Positions 44,467 to 53,580 of a stretch of 64,000 nt of DNA are shown one piece after another (positions within the stretch are counted from its first letter, which is position 1; each line of letters starts with the position of its first letter). A program made the translations under genes and the position numbers. A model generated the notes under the pieces. That model saw only the letters and a list, made by a program, of their open reading frames with translations, was not told the DNA's origin and did no database searches. The stretch comes from ZC4RG30 sp965652645 (GTDB lineage Bacteria; Pseudomonadota; Gammaproteobacteria; Steroidobacterales; Steroidobacteraceae), in NCBI GenBank assembly GCA_965652645.1, contig CBFGXE010000006.1, forward strand, positions 1 to 64,000. Direction: 5' to 3'.

Positions 44467-46586
44467 CATTTCGCCAGCGGATCCGGCCTCGCCTGGAAAT
44501 GCACCACCAGTGGCCGTGAGCCCTTGCCCGTTTCCATCAGCCATGGCGTGCGATCGCCGCTGGTGACCCACAGCCCGCGTCCCTTCCAGCCGGCGTCCGG
44601 GTCGTCGATGCGGCCCTCCATGCCCTTCATGTAGAACCCCAACGGATAGGGGATGCGCAGCGTGACCATGTCTTCGCCCACGCGCGCGTGCACGCCGTCG
44701 AACAGGTTGCCTGTGGCCATCGGCACGTTCCTGCCCAGACCCAGCGTGTCGTGCTGGTCCACCCAGGTGTAATAGCTGGACTCCACGCTGAACTGCGGCA
44801 GGTCGGCAAAGCCGGGTCCCGGAAGATCGTGCAGTGCCCAGCCTTCCGGGCAGTGGTCACCTGTCGCCTGCGGCCCGTTCAGCGGACCCTTGCACTTGCG
44901 ACGGTCGAATTCGCCCAGGTGGCCGCTGCCCAGCGATACCCACACCACGCCTTCGGTATCGATGTCGGCGCCGCGCACGCCGAAGCCCGGCAATGGCGGG
45001 CGGTAGATCTCCGTGAGTTGCGTCGCCGGGTCGAAACGCAGGATGGCGCCGGGATACTGGAATGCCACCGAACCCCACACCGAGCCGTCGGCAGGACTGG
45101 GCATCACGGCGTAGAAACCTGCCGCGATGCGCGTGTCACGCCTTGCATCGGCGGGCTGTCCCGGCTCCACCCATCCCGCGTCGCGCCGCCCGTTGCCATT
45201 GGTGTCGAGCACGTGCGGCGACCAGCCCTGCGAGGCTGCCGCATCGCCGGTGGCATCGAACTTCTTCGTGTCCAGCCATCCGACCACCTGGCCGCCGCCG
45301 CTGGTCCACAGCGTGTCGTTGGCGTCGTCGTAGGCGAACTGCAGGTGGTGCGTGCCGTAGCAGGTGTCGACGAAGGTGTACTGCTTCGTATCCGGTTCGT
45401 AGACCGCCAGTTGCCGGCCGGAGCGCTCGAGCGGAAACACCTTTGCGGAAGGATGGTCGGAGCCACGCCGGCAGAAGGCCGGGTTGGCCGCGGCGCGGAT
45501 GCGGGCGGTGTACCAGACCCGGCCCCGTGCGTCGAGCATGGGATTGTGGGCGTTGGCCTGGCTGTCCCAGATCCGCTCGTCCCCCCAGTAGGGTGACGGC
45601 GCAACGACAGGGTCGTCATGCGTGGTGGGCGTGTCCGCATCGCGCACGGGTGCGCGGAAAGTGGTGGCGGTGTTGGAGCGCGGATCAAGGACGGGGAAGT
45701 CGTCGGTGCTGAGCTCCGGCGCGCCATACAGGGGACCATGACCGTTCACGGTGGGATTGCGCCGGTCGGTGCCGGACAGATCGTGCAGATAGTGCTTCTC
45801 ATCGAGCCAGTCGCGCACGGTGGCCACCACGTTGCGCTCGATGCCTTGCGGACGCCGGGGCTGCTGTGCCGGCAGTTCCCCCAGCGCCACGCGATCCGTC
45901 CAGTCCGACAGGTACTTCAGCGGCAATCCCCCCAGCGAGCCCATCGCGGTCTGGATCATGTTGTTGCCCGCCTGGCCGGAAGAGATGCGCCGCAGCCAGG
46001 CATCGTGCGAGGAATTGAATTTGCCGAGGCTGGGCGGCAGCGTGCGCGTGGAGCGCTGGCCGAGCTGGTGGCAGCCCACGCAGCCCATGTTCTTCACCCA
46101 CATCAGGTATTCATTGCGGCCGTTGCGCAGCGAGGCTGTCTCGGCCTCGGAGGGCAGCTTCATCATCGCGTACCAGTATGCGGCGGGGTACACCTGCGCC
46201 GCGGTGGCGGCATCGGGCGCGATCTTCGCCGTGAGATCGAGGCGGTCGCCCGGCTTGCCGGCGACCTTCGCCGAATCAGCGAGGCCATAACCCCGCACCC
46301 ATACCTCGTAGCTGGCCTCGGGCAGGTCGGGGATCAGGTAACGGCCGTCTGCGTCGGTGACCACGATCTTCGCGAAGCGCGTAGCGAGCGCGGTCGTCTC
46401 GGCGATGACCCATACGCCGGCCTCGGGGCCCGCGCTGGAGGTGACCACGCCGGCGATGTCGTCGCCGTCCATGGGAATGTCCGCCTGGCCGCCACGCTTG
46501 CCGCAGCTGGCGAGCAGGGTGGCTGCCACAAGCAAAGGCAGCAGCCGGTGGCCCGCCGTTGATGCATGCCGTGGTGTCCTTGCCAT
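44466..46586 (-). CDS. heme-binding lipoprotein with carboxypeptidase-regulatory-like and beta-propeller domains
   Basis: A 706-residue lipoprotein (lipobox LLASC, C28). Order: a carboxypeptidase-regulatory-like Ig domain (45-115, IAGVVTSSAGPEAGVWVIAE.., DADGRYLIPDLP), a cytochrome c-like segment with one heme motif CVGCH (169-173), then a large part with propeller-like repeats (LAVYEPDTKQYTFVDTCYG, DTLWTSGGGQVVGWLDT, GAILRFDPATQLTEIYRPP) like virginiamycin-B-lyase-type propellers. The heme is probably an electron acceptor for oxidation in the propeller. Substrate unknown. Members with this order are found beside sugar or alcohol dehydrogenases, but none is adjacent here. Confidence 0.75.
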   Translation of the reverse strand: MARTPRHASTAGHRLLPLLVAATLLASCGKRGGQADIPMDGDDIAGVVTSSAGPEAGVWVIAETTALATRFAKIVVTDADGRYLIPDLPEASYEVWVRGYGLADSAKVAGKPGDRLDLTAKIAPDAATAAQVYPAAYWYAMMKLPSEAETASLRNGRNEYLMWVKNMGCVGCHQLGQRSTRTLPPSLGKFNSSHDAWLRRISSGQAGNNMIQTAMGSLGGLPLKYLSDWTDRVALGELPAQQPRRPQGIERNVVATVRDWLDEKHYLHDLSGTDRRNPTVNGHGPLYGAPELSTDDFPVLDPRSNTATTFRAPVRDADTPTTHDDPVVAPSPYWGDERIWDSQANAHNPMLDARGRVWYTARIRAAANPAFCRRGSDHPSAKVFPLERSGRQLAVYEPDTKQYTFVDTCYGTHHLQFAYDDANDTLWTSGGGQVVGWLDTKKFDATGDAAASQGWSPHVLDTNGNGRRDAGWVEPGQPADARRDTRIAAGFYAVMPSPADGSVWGSVAFQYPGAILRFDPATQLTEIYRPPLPGFGVRGADIDTEGVVWVSLGSGHLGEFDRRKCKGPLNGPQATGDHCPEGWALHDLPGPGFADLPQFSVESSYYTWVDQHDTLGLGRNVPMATGNLFDGVHARVGEDMVTLRIPYPLGFYMKGMEGRIDDPDAGWKGRGLWVTSGDRTPWLMETGKGSRPLVVHFQARPDPLAK

Positions 46587-46673
46587 GCGTCCGCTCCTGC
46601 GTGGGTCCGAGCGCGCATCCTGATCCGCGATGAGGGGAGTGGCAAGGCCCGCCGGCCGTGTCGGGGAACCCGC

Positions 46674-47003
46674 TCAGGCCGTGGCTTCGACCTTGCGCCG
46701 CAGGCGCGACAGCATGGAGGTGGCATAAGCCGCGTAGGGCCCGATCCAGCGCTCATGGATGTCGTGGATGGGCAGCGCGTCCAGAGAGTTCCACCGCTCG
46801 CGCCCGCGCCGCTCCACGACCAGCAGGCCCGCGTCCTCCAGTACGCCGAGGTGCTGCATCACTGTGCAGCGATCCAGCCCGGGAAAAAGCTCGCACAGCA
46901 TGCCTGTGGTCATGGGCCTGTGTTTCAGCGCGTCGAGCATGCGCCGGCGCCAGCGGTTGCCCAGCGCCTTGAAAAGGGCGTCATCCTGGTCGTCGGTTGA
47001 CAT
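46674..47003 (-). CDS. ArsR-family transcriptional regulator
   Basis: A 109-residue winged-helix protein: LFKALGNRWRRRMLDALKHRPMTTGMLCELFPGLDRCTVMQHLGVLEDAGLLVVERRGRERW is the ArsR helix-turn-helix and wing. No metal-binding CxC is visible, as usual for the subfamily paired with AHSA1 proteins. The palindrome at 47002-47021 overlaps its start codon, so it probably represses both itself and the divergent gene. The next start lies 52 bases away on the other strand. Confidence 0.85.
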   Translation of the reverse strand: MSTDDQDDALFKALGNRWRRRMLDALKHRPMTTGMLCELFPGLDRCTVMQHLGVLEDAGLLVVERRGRERWNSLDALPIHDIHERWIGPYAAYATSMLSRLRRKVEATA

Positions 47004-47021
47004 GTTATAAAACTATAACAT
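47002..47021. promoter_or_regulatory. palindromic operator of the ArsR/AHSA1 pair
   Basis: ATGTTATA-AAAC-TATAACAT is a perfect 8-bp inverted repeat with a 4-base spacer. It is AT-rich within a GC-rich region and covers the ATG of the regulator, so bound protein would block its transcription and cover the promoter of the divergent gene. Confidence 0.7.
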
Positions 47022-47054
47022 AATGGCCACGCTGGTTCAACAAGGAGATGGCCC

Positions 47055-47522
47055 ATGCCACCCAGGTTCACCGTCGGCGGCCGGATCGCAAAGCCCGTGT
47101 CAGAAGTGTTTGAAGCCGTGGTCGATCCGGCAAAGCTGTCCGGGTATTTCACCACTGGCGGTGCGCAGGGGCGCCTCGAACCCGGTGCCACAGTCACCTG
47201 GGACTTCCACGACTTCCCGGGCGCCTTCCCGGTCTACGTCATCGAGGTCGAGAAGGATCGCCGCATCGTGCTGCGCTGGGATGCGGCGCCCGATTCAGCC
47301 GAGCCGGATGAGACCGGCGCGCGCCGCACCACGGTGACGATGACCTTCGGGCAGCTCGAGGACGGCCGCACGCTGGTCCGCATCACCGAGGAGGGCTGGT
47401 CTGCAGGCGAGGCCGGGGAGAAGGCCTCATATGCCAACTGCGAAGGTTGGACCGGCATGCTCTGCGCCATGAAGGTATGGCTGGAGCACGGCCTGCAGCT
47501 GCGGCGCGACTTCTACCGGTAG
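47055..47522 (+). CDS. SRPBCC/AHSA1-domain protein
   Basis: A 155-residue protein of the START-like AHSA1 family. Seen: VSEVFEAVVDPAKLSGYFTTGGAQGRLEPGATVTWDFHDF at the start and GWTGMLCAMKVWLEHGLQLRRDF at the end, the family's usual C-terminal helix. Such proteins bind hydrophobic ligands; the pairing with a divergent ArsR regulator is common and implies control by it. The ribosome site is AAGGAG, 9 bases before the ATG at 47055. Confidence 0.82.
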   Translation: MPPRFTVGGRIAKPVSEVFEAVVDPAKLSGYFTTGGAQGRLEPGATVTWDFHDFPGAFPVYVIEVEKDRRIVLRWDAAPDSAEPDETGARRTTVTMTFGQLEDGRTLVRITEEGWSAGEAGEKASYANCEGWTGMLCAMKVWLEHGLQLRRDFYR

Positions 47523-47526
47523 AACC

Positions 47527-47865
47527 TCAGCCGCCCTTCGGGGTGAGCTTGTCGAGCTCTGCCTGCAGCTTCTTGAGGTTCTCGTCGCTGAGGGCTTCCG
47601 GCTCGTACTGCTGGATGGCCTTCAGCGTGATGTCGCGGCCCATGGTCTGGAACATCTCGTTGGCGTACACCGTGGGAATCATCTTCTTCAGCACTTCGTT
47701 GGCCGCCGGGTCGTCCAGCAGCACGCCCACGAGGGTGTCATTCACCGAATATTTGGCCGGCTTGGCCGCCGCGGCAGGCTGCGCACCCACGGCCTGCGTG
47801 GCCACCAGGGGCAGGGCGCCGGCTGCGAAAACTGCCAGGAACAAAGCAGGAATGGTCTTGCGCAT
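47527..47865 (-). CDS. small exported protein of unknown function
   Basis: A 112-residue exported protein: signal peptide (1-28, ALPLVATQAVGA) then a helical domain with the repeated pattern YSVNDTLVGVLLDDPAANEVLKKMIP and ITLKAIQQYEPEALSDENLKKLQAELDKL. This domain also occurs at the end of exported glycosidases in sphingomonads, as far as I know. The function is unknown. The stop is 5 bases from the stop of the AHSA1 gene, so the two converge. Confidence 0.6.
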   Translation of the reverse strand: MRKTIPALFLAVFAAGALPLVATQAVGAQPAAAAKPAKYSVNDTLVGVLLDDPAANEVLKKMIPTVYANEMFQTMGRDITLKAIQQYEPEALSDENLKKLQAELDKLTPKGG

Positions 47866-48039
47866 GCGTCATCTCCTTGTCTGTGGACACCCCTTGCGGG
47901 GGAATTCAGCGCGGGATTCTCCCACGGGAATATTCACGGGGACAGGAATATTTCTGCCACTCGATGCTTGGGCAGCGATCTGGTTCCGGGACGCGGTTCC
48001 ATGCCGTACTCTCTGGCGCCCCGCCACCAGAGGTTCCCC

Positions 48040-48492
48040 TTGAAAATCGTCACCAGCCTGAGCTTCAAGGGCCAGTGCCGCGAAGCCTTCGAGACTTACG
48101 CCCGCATCCTGGGCGGCCGCATCACCGCCGCCGTGCCCTATGGCGATGGCCCGCCGGGGATGCCGCCGAACGCCGGGGTGAGGGACTGGCTGATGCACTG
48201 CTGGCTCGAAGTGGGTGACCAGGCACTGATGGGTGCGGACATGGACACCGCCTGGGCACCGAACATCGACAAGCCCAAGAACGGCTTTGATGTCACGCTG
48301 CACACCGGTTCCCTGGATGAAGCCAGGGGCTGGTTCGAACAGCTCGCCGAGGGCGGACGCGTCGTGATGGCCTTCGGCGAGACTTTCTGGTCACCCGGCT
48401 ACGGCTCGCTGGTCGACAGGTTCGGCATCCCCTGGATGATCAGCACCACGCCGGGACCAGACTGGAAGCCTGCGGCGTCGCAGCCTGGCTGA
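48040..48492 (+). CDS. PhnB-like VOC-superfamily protein
   Basis: A 150-residue protein of the PhnB/3-demethylubiquinone-like VOC (glyoxalase fold) group. Seen: KIVTSLSFKGQCREAFETYARILGGRI, WLMHCWLEVGDQALMGAD and FWSPGYGSLVDRFGIPWMIST, the usual family blocks. I chose TTG 48040 because AGAGG lies 6 bases before it and the family begins with M-K-I-V-T-S-L; the ATG at 48001 would add 13 unlike residues. The next gene follows directly after its stop. Function unknown. Confidence 0.75.
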   Translation: MKIVTSLSFKGQCREAFETYARILGGRITAAVPYGDGPPGMPPNAGVRDWLMHCWLEVGDQALMGADMDTAWAPNIDKPKNGFDVTLHTGSLDEARGWFEQLAEGGRVVMAFGETFWSPGYGSLVDRFGIPWMISTTPGPDWKPAASQPG

Positions 48493-49314
48493 ATGGTCGG
48501 CGCATCACCGCATGCGCGCCGGACAGTGCCGACCGTGCTATCCCCCGCCGATTGCGCCAGGTTCATCGAGGAGGGTTACGTACGCCTGGACGATGCCTTC
48601 CCGCAGTCGGTGGCGGCGCAGGCCCGCGCGACCTTCCTTGAAGACCTGCTCGCGCAGGGGATAACCGACGATCCGGCCACCTGGACACAACCGGTGGTGC
48701 GCCTGGGCATGTATTTCCAGCCGCACATCGTGGCGGCTGCCGGCACGCCGCGCCTGCAGGCCGCCCTCGACCAGCTCGTGGGGCCTGGAGTCTGGCGGCC
48801 ATGTCGCACCATGGGCACCGTGCCCGTGAGGTTCCCCTCCCTGGAGGCTCCGGTCGACACCGGTTGGCACATCGACTGCAGCTACGGCGGGAATCCGGCC
48901 GATTTCCTGTCCTGGCGCGCCAACATCCATTCCCGTGGACGGACGCTGCTGATGCTGTTCCTGTTCTCGGATACCGGTGCGGCGGATGCACCAACCCGCA
49001 TCCGGGTCGGCTCCCACGGCGACGTGGCGCGCGTGCTGGCGCCGACAGGGGAGGCAGGACTGAGCCTGGGTGAACTGCTGCCGCATTTCGCCAATGCCCC
49101 GCCGCGGGCCGAAGTGGAGGCAACCGGTCCTGCGGGAACAGTGTACCTGTGCCACCCATTCCTGGTGCACGCTGCGCAGGCCCACCGCGGCATTGCACCG
49201 CGGTTCCTCGCGCAGCCGCCATTGTTGCCGGTGACAGAGCGCTGGTTGCCGGATGGTCCGGGCGCGGCGTTTCCGGTGGCGCGGGCCATCGCGGAGGCCG
49301 TGAGCCGCGCCTGA
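48493..49314 (+). CDS. phytanoyl-CoA dioxygenase-family (PhyH) protein
   Basis: A 273-residue Fe(II)/2-oxoglutarate-dependent oxygenase-like protein. Seen: an N-terminal ADCARFIEEGYVRLDDAF, the HxD pair H126-I-D128 in TGWHIDCSYGG, and distal H226 with R232 in LVHAAQAHRG, which fit the Fe triad and 2-oxoglutarate Arg. Members hydroxylate small molecules; the substrate is unknown. It starts right after the stop of the PhnB-like gene, so the two are probably one transcript. Confidence 0.72.
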   Translation: MVGASPHARRTVPTVLSPADCARFIEEGYVRLDDAFPQSVAAQARATFLEDLLAQGITDDPATWTQPVVRLGMYFQPHIVAAAGTPRLQAALDQLVGPGVWRPCRTMGTVPVRFPSLEAPVDTGWHIDCSYGGNPADFLSWRANIHSRGRTLLMLFLFSDTGAADAPTRIRVGSHGDVARVLAPTGEAGLSLGELLPHFANAPPRAEVEATGPAGTVYLCHPFLVHAAQAHRGIAPRFLAQPPLLPVTERWLPDGPGAAFPVARAIAEAVSRA

Positions 49315-49346
49315 CCTGGCCTCATGAGGGCCGTATCATCCACGCC

Positions 49347-51164
49347 GTGAAACCTGCCCAAGACCTGCCTTCACCGCCGCCACTGCCGGTGGTGAACATC
49401 GCCGCATATCGATTCGCGCCACTCGACCAACTTCCCGCATTGCGGGCCGGCCTGCTGGCCTTCTGCCGCCAGCACCGCCTGCGTGGCACCATCCTGCTGA
49501 GCACCGAAGGCATCAACCTGTTCGTGGCGGGCTGCCGCGAGGGCACTGATGCGTTGCTGGAACGCCTGCGCACCATTCCCGTGCTGGCGGGGCTGGAGGC
49601 GAAATTCAGCCACACCGCCCACCAGCCCTTCCGCCGCATGCTGGTGCGCATCAAGAAGGAGATCATCGCCTTCGGCGTCCCGGGCATCGACCCGGCGCGA
49701 CGGACCTCGCCGAAGCTGCCGCCTCGCCAGCTGAAGTCCTGGCTGGATGAAGGGCGCCGCATCACGTTGCTCGACACGCGCAACGACTACGAGGTGAAGC
49801 TCGGCACCTTCGAGAACGCATTGCCGGTGGGCGTGGATCATTTCCGCGACTTCCCCGCCGCCGTGGCGAAGTTTCCGGAATCGCTCAAGGACGAGACCAT
49901 CGTGATGTTCTGCACGGGCGGCATCCGCTGCGAGAAGGCCGGGCCCTACATGGAGTCGCAGGGCTTCCGCAATGTGCTGCAGCTGGAGGGCGGCATCCTC
50001 AAGTACTTCGAGGAGTGCGGCGGAGCGCACTACCGCGGCGAATGCTTCGTGTTCGACCAGCGCGTGGGCGTTGATCCCTCGCTGCACGAGACCGGATCCG
50101 CGCAGTGCTTCAATTGCCTCTCGCCGCTCACCGCGGAAGAGCAGCTTGATCCCCGCTACGTGCCGGGCCGCTCCTGTCCCTGGTGCCATCGCAGCGAGGC
50201 ACAACAGATGGCCGAGGCGCTGGGAAAGCGCAACCGGGCCATCCACGCGGCAACCCACCCCCTGCCGGGCAGCGTTCCCGTGGAAAACTTCCGCCCCTTG
50301 CGTGTACCGCAGGATTGCGCGGGGATGGACGTGGTCGGGACCTTCAGTCGCCTGGTGGGCCATCTCTCCGCGGACTACTGGATGGAGGAATGCCGGCAGG
50401 GCAACCTGCTCGATTCACGCCACCACGTGCTGGGGCCATCGCACATCGTGAAGGCAGGCGAGCGCCTGCTGCACCGGCTGCCGCTGGCCAGCGAACCCGA
50501 CGTGAACGGGGCGGTCACGGTACTTTATGAGGATGAGGCGCTGGTCGTGCTGAACAAGCCCGCGCCCCTGCCCATGCATGCCGGCGGGCGTTACACCCGC
50601 AACACCTTGCAGCAGATCCTCAACACCGTCTACCGGCCGCAGAAGCCCCGGCCCGCGCATCGCCTCGACGCCAACACCACCGGCGTGCTGATCGTGGCGC
50701 GCAACCGGCACTTCGCCGGGCGCCTGCAGGCCCAGTTCGCCGGGGGGCAGGTCACCAAAAGTTACCTGGTGCGCGTGCAGGGGCATCCCGCGGAGGCCCA
50801 TTACCAGTGCGATGCCCCGATCACGCGCGCGCCCGGCGCAGCTGGAACCCGCGAGGTGGATGCGGCAGGCGGACTGCGCGCCCTGACGACCTTCAACGTG
50901 ATGCAGCGCTTCGCCGATGGCACCAGCCTGCTCGAAGCCGTGCCGGTTACCGGTCGCACCAACCAGATCCGCATTCACTGCGCCTTCCTGGGCCTGCCGG
51001 TGGTCGGCGACAATGCATACACCGGCACGAACGAGGATCCCCGCCAGACCCTGGAAGTGGATGACCCGCCGCTGTGCCTGCATGCGTGGCGGATTGCCTT
51101 CAGGCATCCGGCCAGCGGTGAGTCCATGGCCTTCACGGCGCCTCCGCCGGAGTGGGCAGGCTGA
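49347..51164 (+). CDS. TrhO (tRNA uridine hydroxylase) fused to an RluA-like pseudouridine synthase
   Basis: 605 aa with two RNA-modifying enzymes. First part: UPF0176/TrhO, with an N-terminal domain (20-110), rhodanese domain (125-225) with catalytic C189 in FCTGGIRCEKA, and a zinc site C254/C257...C277/C280. Second part (about 320-600): a short S4-like segment, then an RluA-type synthase with HRLDANTTGVLIVA (catalytic D441), GRTNQIRIHCAFLGLPVVGD. TrhO makes 5-hydroxyuridine at tRNA position 34; RluA-type enzymes make pseudouridine in tRNA or rRNA. Start: GTG 49347, the first likely one; the frame is open upstream. The fusion suggests both act on the same RNA or anticodon stem-loop. Confidence 0.85.
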   Translation: MKPAQDLPSPPPLPVVNIAAYRFAPLDQLPALRAGLLAFCRQHRLRGTILLSTEGINLFVAGCREGTDALLERLRTIPVLAGLEAKFSHTAHQPFRRMLVRIKKEIIAFGVPGIDPARRTSPKLPPRQLKSWLDEGRRITLLDTRNDYEVKLGTFENALPVGVDHFRDFPAAVAKFPESLKDETIVMFCTGGIRCEKAGPYMESQGFRNVLQLEGGILKYFEECGGAHYRGECFVFDQRVGVDPSLHETGSAQCFNCLSPLTAEEQLDPRYVPGRSCPWCHRSEAQQMAEALGKRNRAIHAATHPLPGSVPVENFRPLRVPQDCAGMDVVGTFSRLVGHLSADYWMEECRQGNLLDSRHHVLGPSHIVKAGERLLHRLPLASEPDVNGAVTVLYEDEALVVLNKPAPLPMHAGGRYTRNTLQQILNTVYRPQKPRPAHRLDANTTGVLIVARNRHFAGRLQAQFAGGQVTKSYLVRVQGHPAEAHYQCDAPITRAPGAAGTREVDAAGGLRALTTFNVMQRFADGTSLLEAVPVTGRTNQIRIHCAFLGLPVVGDNAYTGTNEDPRQTLEVDDPPLCLHAWRIAFRHPASGESMAFTAPPPEWAG

Positions 51165-51241
51165 GCGGGTCATTCCATTGCGCGGCGGGCGGGCATATCC
51201 TCCGCCGCTCGCAGCGGTGAAACAGACCACGGAGGCTCAAG

Positions 51242-51592
51242 ATGGCCCGATACCACGGTTCCTGCCAGTGCGGAGCGGTGTCCTATGACGTCGATGTCGA
51301 CCTGGGGCAGACAATCACCTGCAACTGTTCGCGCTGCCAGCGCATGGGGTTCGTGCTGGCCTTCGCGCCTGCCGGGGCCTTCCAGCTTCGCTCGGGGGCT
51401 GACGCGGTCACCGAGTACCGCTTCGCCTCGAAGACCATCCGGCACCTGTTCTGCCGCACCTGTGGCGTGGAGAGTTATGCCGAGGGAAAGAACCCCGATG
51501 GTTCGGCGGTCTTTGCCGTGAACGTGAACTGCCTGGACGGCGTGGACCCACGCTCGCTCGGCAGCCAACACATGGATGGCAGGGCGAGGTAG
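51242..51592 (+). CDS. GFA-family (glutathione-dependent formaldehyde-activating-like) protein
   Basis: A 116-residue zinc protein of the Gfa family. Cys ligands: C8 and C10 (SCQCGAV), C27, C29 and C32 (CNCSRC), C71 and C74 (FCRTCGVES). All family sites are kept. Members are thought to bind zinc in a structural and catalytic site, but true Gfa activity is shown for few. ATG 51242 is preceded by GGAGG, 7 bases away. It stands alone. Confidence 0.82.
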   Translation: MARYHGSCQCGAVSYDVDVDLGQTITCNCSRCQRMGFVLAFAPAGAFQLRSGADAVTEYRFASKTIRHLFCRTCGVESYAEGKNPDGSAVFAVNVNCLDGVDPRSLGSQHMDGRAR

Positions 51593-51602
51593 CCGTCCGG
51601 GG

Positions 51603-53567
51603 TCAGGTCCCCGTCCGCTTCAGCACCACCACCGCCCGCTCGTCGCGCGCGATCTCGCGGTGCAGGCTGCGGAACTCTTCGATGCGCGCCGCCGGAACCG
51701 TGAGGTCACGGATCTCGTGGCTGCGCGAGTAGGTGATGGTCCGGCCATCGACCCGCGTGTGGCTGCGATAGGCTGCGAATCCGGCATCGATCTCCACTGG
51801 ATCCGGCATTGAATCCACGGCAAATCCTGCCGGTATCTCGATGACGATTTCATCGCGTGCCAGCCTGGGTTCGACCAGGACCAGGTCATGCTCGCGCTTG
51901 CTGTCCTCGCCGGGAAGGTTGACAGCCTCGACGCCGAGGACGCGCGGCCGGATGATCACCAGATCGCCCGCCTGGCGGGCGAAGGCAGGCGCGGCGATCT
52001 GGTATTCCCACTGCAGTGGAAGGTCTATGTCGTCCTGGTTGCGGGAAGAGGCCGAGAGCAGGTTGAAGGCTGCCAGGGACTGTGCCAGCCGCAATTCGAC
52101 CAGCCGGTTGCCCTCGCGCTGGTTCGGCGCTGCCCGCAGGGCGCCCCGGTGCGCCATGGCTTCCTGTCCGGTGATGGTCTCGACGACGCTTCCGGCCAGC
52201 GTGCCCTGCTCGTCCAGCACGAACCTTGCGGTCCGGTGGATGCCGGTCCGGTCAGGACTCGCGCGGGGAAGGGTGACCAGCCGGCTTTCCTCCGCCAGGA
52301 CAAGCAGTCCGACGCTGTCCTGCAGTTCTCCACGAATGCGGCCCAGTGGCGTCAGCTCGTCGGTGGGATCAAAGAAGAGGAGTTCTCCGTCGTCGTGCCC
52401 GACCGTGGCCAGCAGTGATGCATCCCGCATGTCGCGGGGCAGCTTGATGGCCAGGATCACGTGGTCAAACTGCAGGCTCGGGGGTGTGTCGACCTGCACG
52501 TGGGACCGCTCCGTGTTGACCAGCACGGGCATGGACTGGATGCCGGCCTCGGCCAGCATCACGGCGAGCAAGGTCGCCTTGTCCTTGCAGTCGCCGTAGC
52601 GATGCAGGAATACCTCGGCGGCCGGATGCGGCTGGAATCCGCCGATGCCCAGCTGGATGCTGACGTAACGCACGTCACGCTGCACGAACCGCGCCAGTGC
52701 GCGCACCCGCTCCAGGTCCGTCGTGGCCGACGCGGTGATTTCCGCCACCTTGGCGCGGATGTCGCTGGAGGCGACGCGGCGGTCCTCCGACAGCTCGAGG
52801 AACCAGCTGCCTATGCCGGCCCAGCTACCCAGCTGCGGCGCCTTGCCTGGCGGTGAGAGGGCCAGGAAAAGATGGCCGGCAACGCCTTTCCAGGGAGGCA
52901 TTCCCGGTTCAACCGCCACCGGCGGAATGTCGCGCAGCGTCCACTGCCATTGCTGGCTTGCGCCCGTGGTGGCTGCGACTTCCCCGTGATTCAGCCAGGT
53001 GGGCTGGACGCTCCAGCCCGGGGGCAGCTTCAGCGTGTAGCTGGCCTGCTGCACGGGGATGAGATCCTGAAACCCGAACGTGTCGGCCATCTCAAGGGGG
53101 TTGAGCGACACCTCGTATTCATATCCCACCGTCGCCCCTGGCGCAGCATCGGGAATCTGCAGCTGCATCATCCGCAGGTCGGTGATCAGCTCGCTTCCCT
53201 CGCCGTTCACGATGGATATCTCCAGCGCATCGCGCGTCGCGACTTCCGCGGCCTTGCCGGAGGCAGGCAGGGTCCAGCCGTGCATGCTGCGGACCTTGCG
53301 CCAGGTATCCTGCGGCACCTGCAGCAGGGCATAGCGTGCGCCCCCGCGGCGCAATATCCGCACGGCTCCGCGCACCCGCTTGCGCATCTGCCCGTCGGGG
53401 GCCACGACAAGCTCCACTTCATCCAGCAGCCGCACCGCCTCCACGTCCTCTGCCTGCGGTGGAACGGATGCCGTCGCCAGGTCCCTCAGCCAGGCCGGGG
53501 GCCTGGCCCATGCGGATCCTGAACCCAGGAGCAGCACGGCCATGAACGTGAGCAGTGAACGGGCCAT
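51603..53567 (-). CDS. exported DUF3857/transglutaminase-like protein (copy 2)
   Basis: A 654-residue exported protein. Signal peptide to about residue 21. N-terminal DUF3857-like beta domain, then a transglutaminase-like domain: ARFVQRDVRYVSIQLGIGGFQPHPAAEVFLHRYGDCKDKATLL with C327 as nucleophile, a His in LQFDHVILAIKLP and an Asp in LLFFDPTDELTP. All three catalytic residues look present, so it may be a peptidase or crosslinker. It starts at ATG 53567, 14 bases after the stop of the related upstream gene, as part of the same operon. Substrate unknown. Confidence 0.78.
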   Translation of the reverse strand: MARSLLTFMAVLLLGSGSAWARPPAWLRDLATASVPPQAEDVEAVRLLDEVELVVAPDGQMRKRVRGAVRILRRGGARYALLQVPQDTWRKVRSMHGWTLPASGKAAEVATRDALEISIVNGEGSELITDLRMMQLQIPDAAPGATVGYEYEVSLNPLEMADTFGFQDLIPVQQASYTLKLPPGWSVQPTWLNHGEVAATTGASQQWQWTLRDIPPVAVEPGMPPWKGVAGHLFLALSPPGKAPQLGSWAGIGSWFLELSEDRRVASSDIRAKVAEITASATTDLERVRALARFVQRDVRYVSIQLGIGGFQPHPAAEVFLHRYGDCKDKATLLAVMLAEAGIQSMPVLVNTERSHVQVDTPPSLQFDHVILAIKLPRDMRDASLLATVGHDDGELLFFDPTDELTPLGRIRGELQDSVGLLVLAEESRLVTLPRASPDRTGIHRTARFVLDEQGTLAGSVVETITGQEAMAHRGALRAAPNQREGNRLVELRLAQSLAAFNLLSASSRNQDDIDLPLQWEYQIAAPAFARQAGDLVIIRPRVLGVEAVNLPGEDSKREHDLVLVEPRLARDEIVIEIPAGFAVDSMPDPVEIDAGFAAYRSHTRVDGRTITYSRSHEIRDLTVPAARIEEFRSLHREIARDERAVVVLKRTGT

Positions 53568-53580
53568 CGTGCTTCCCGGT

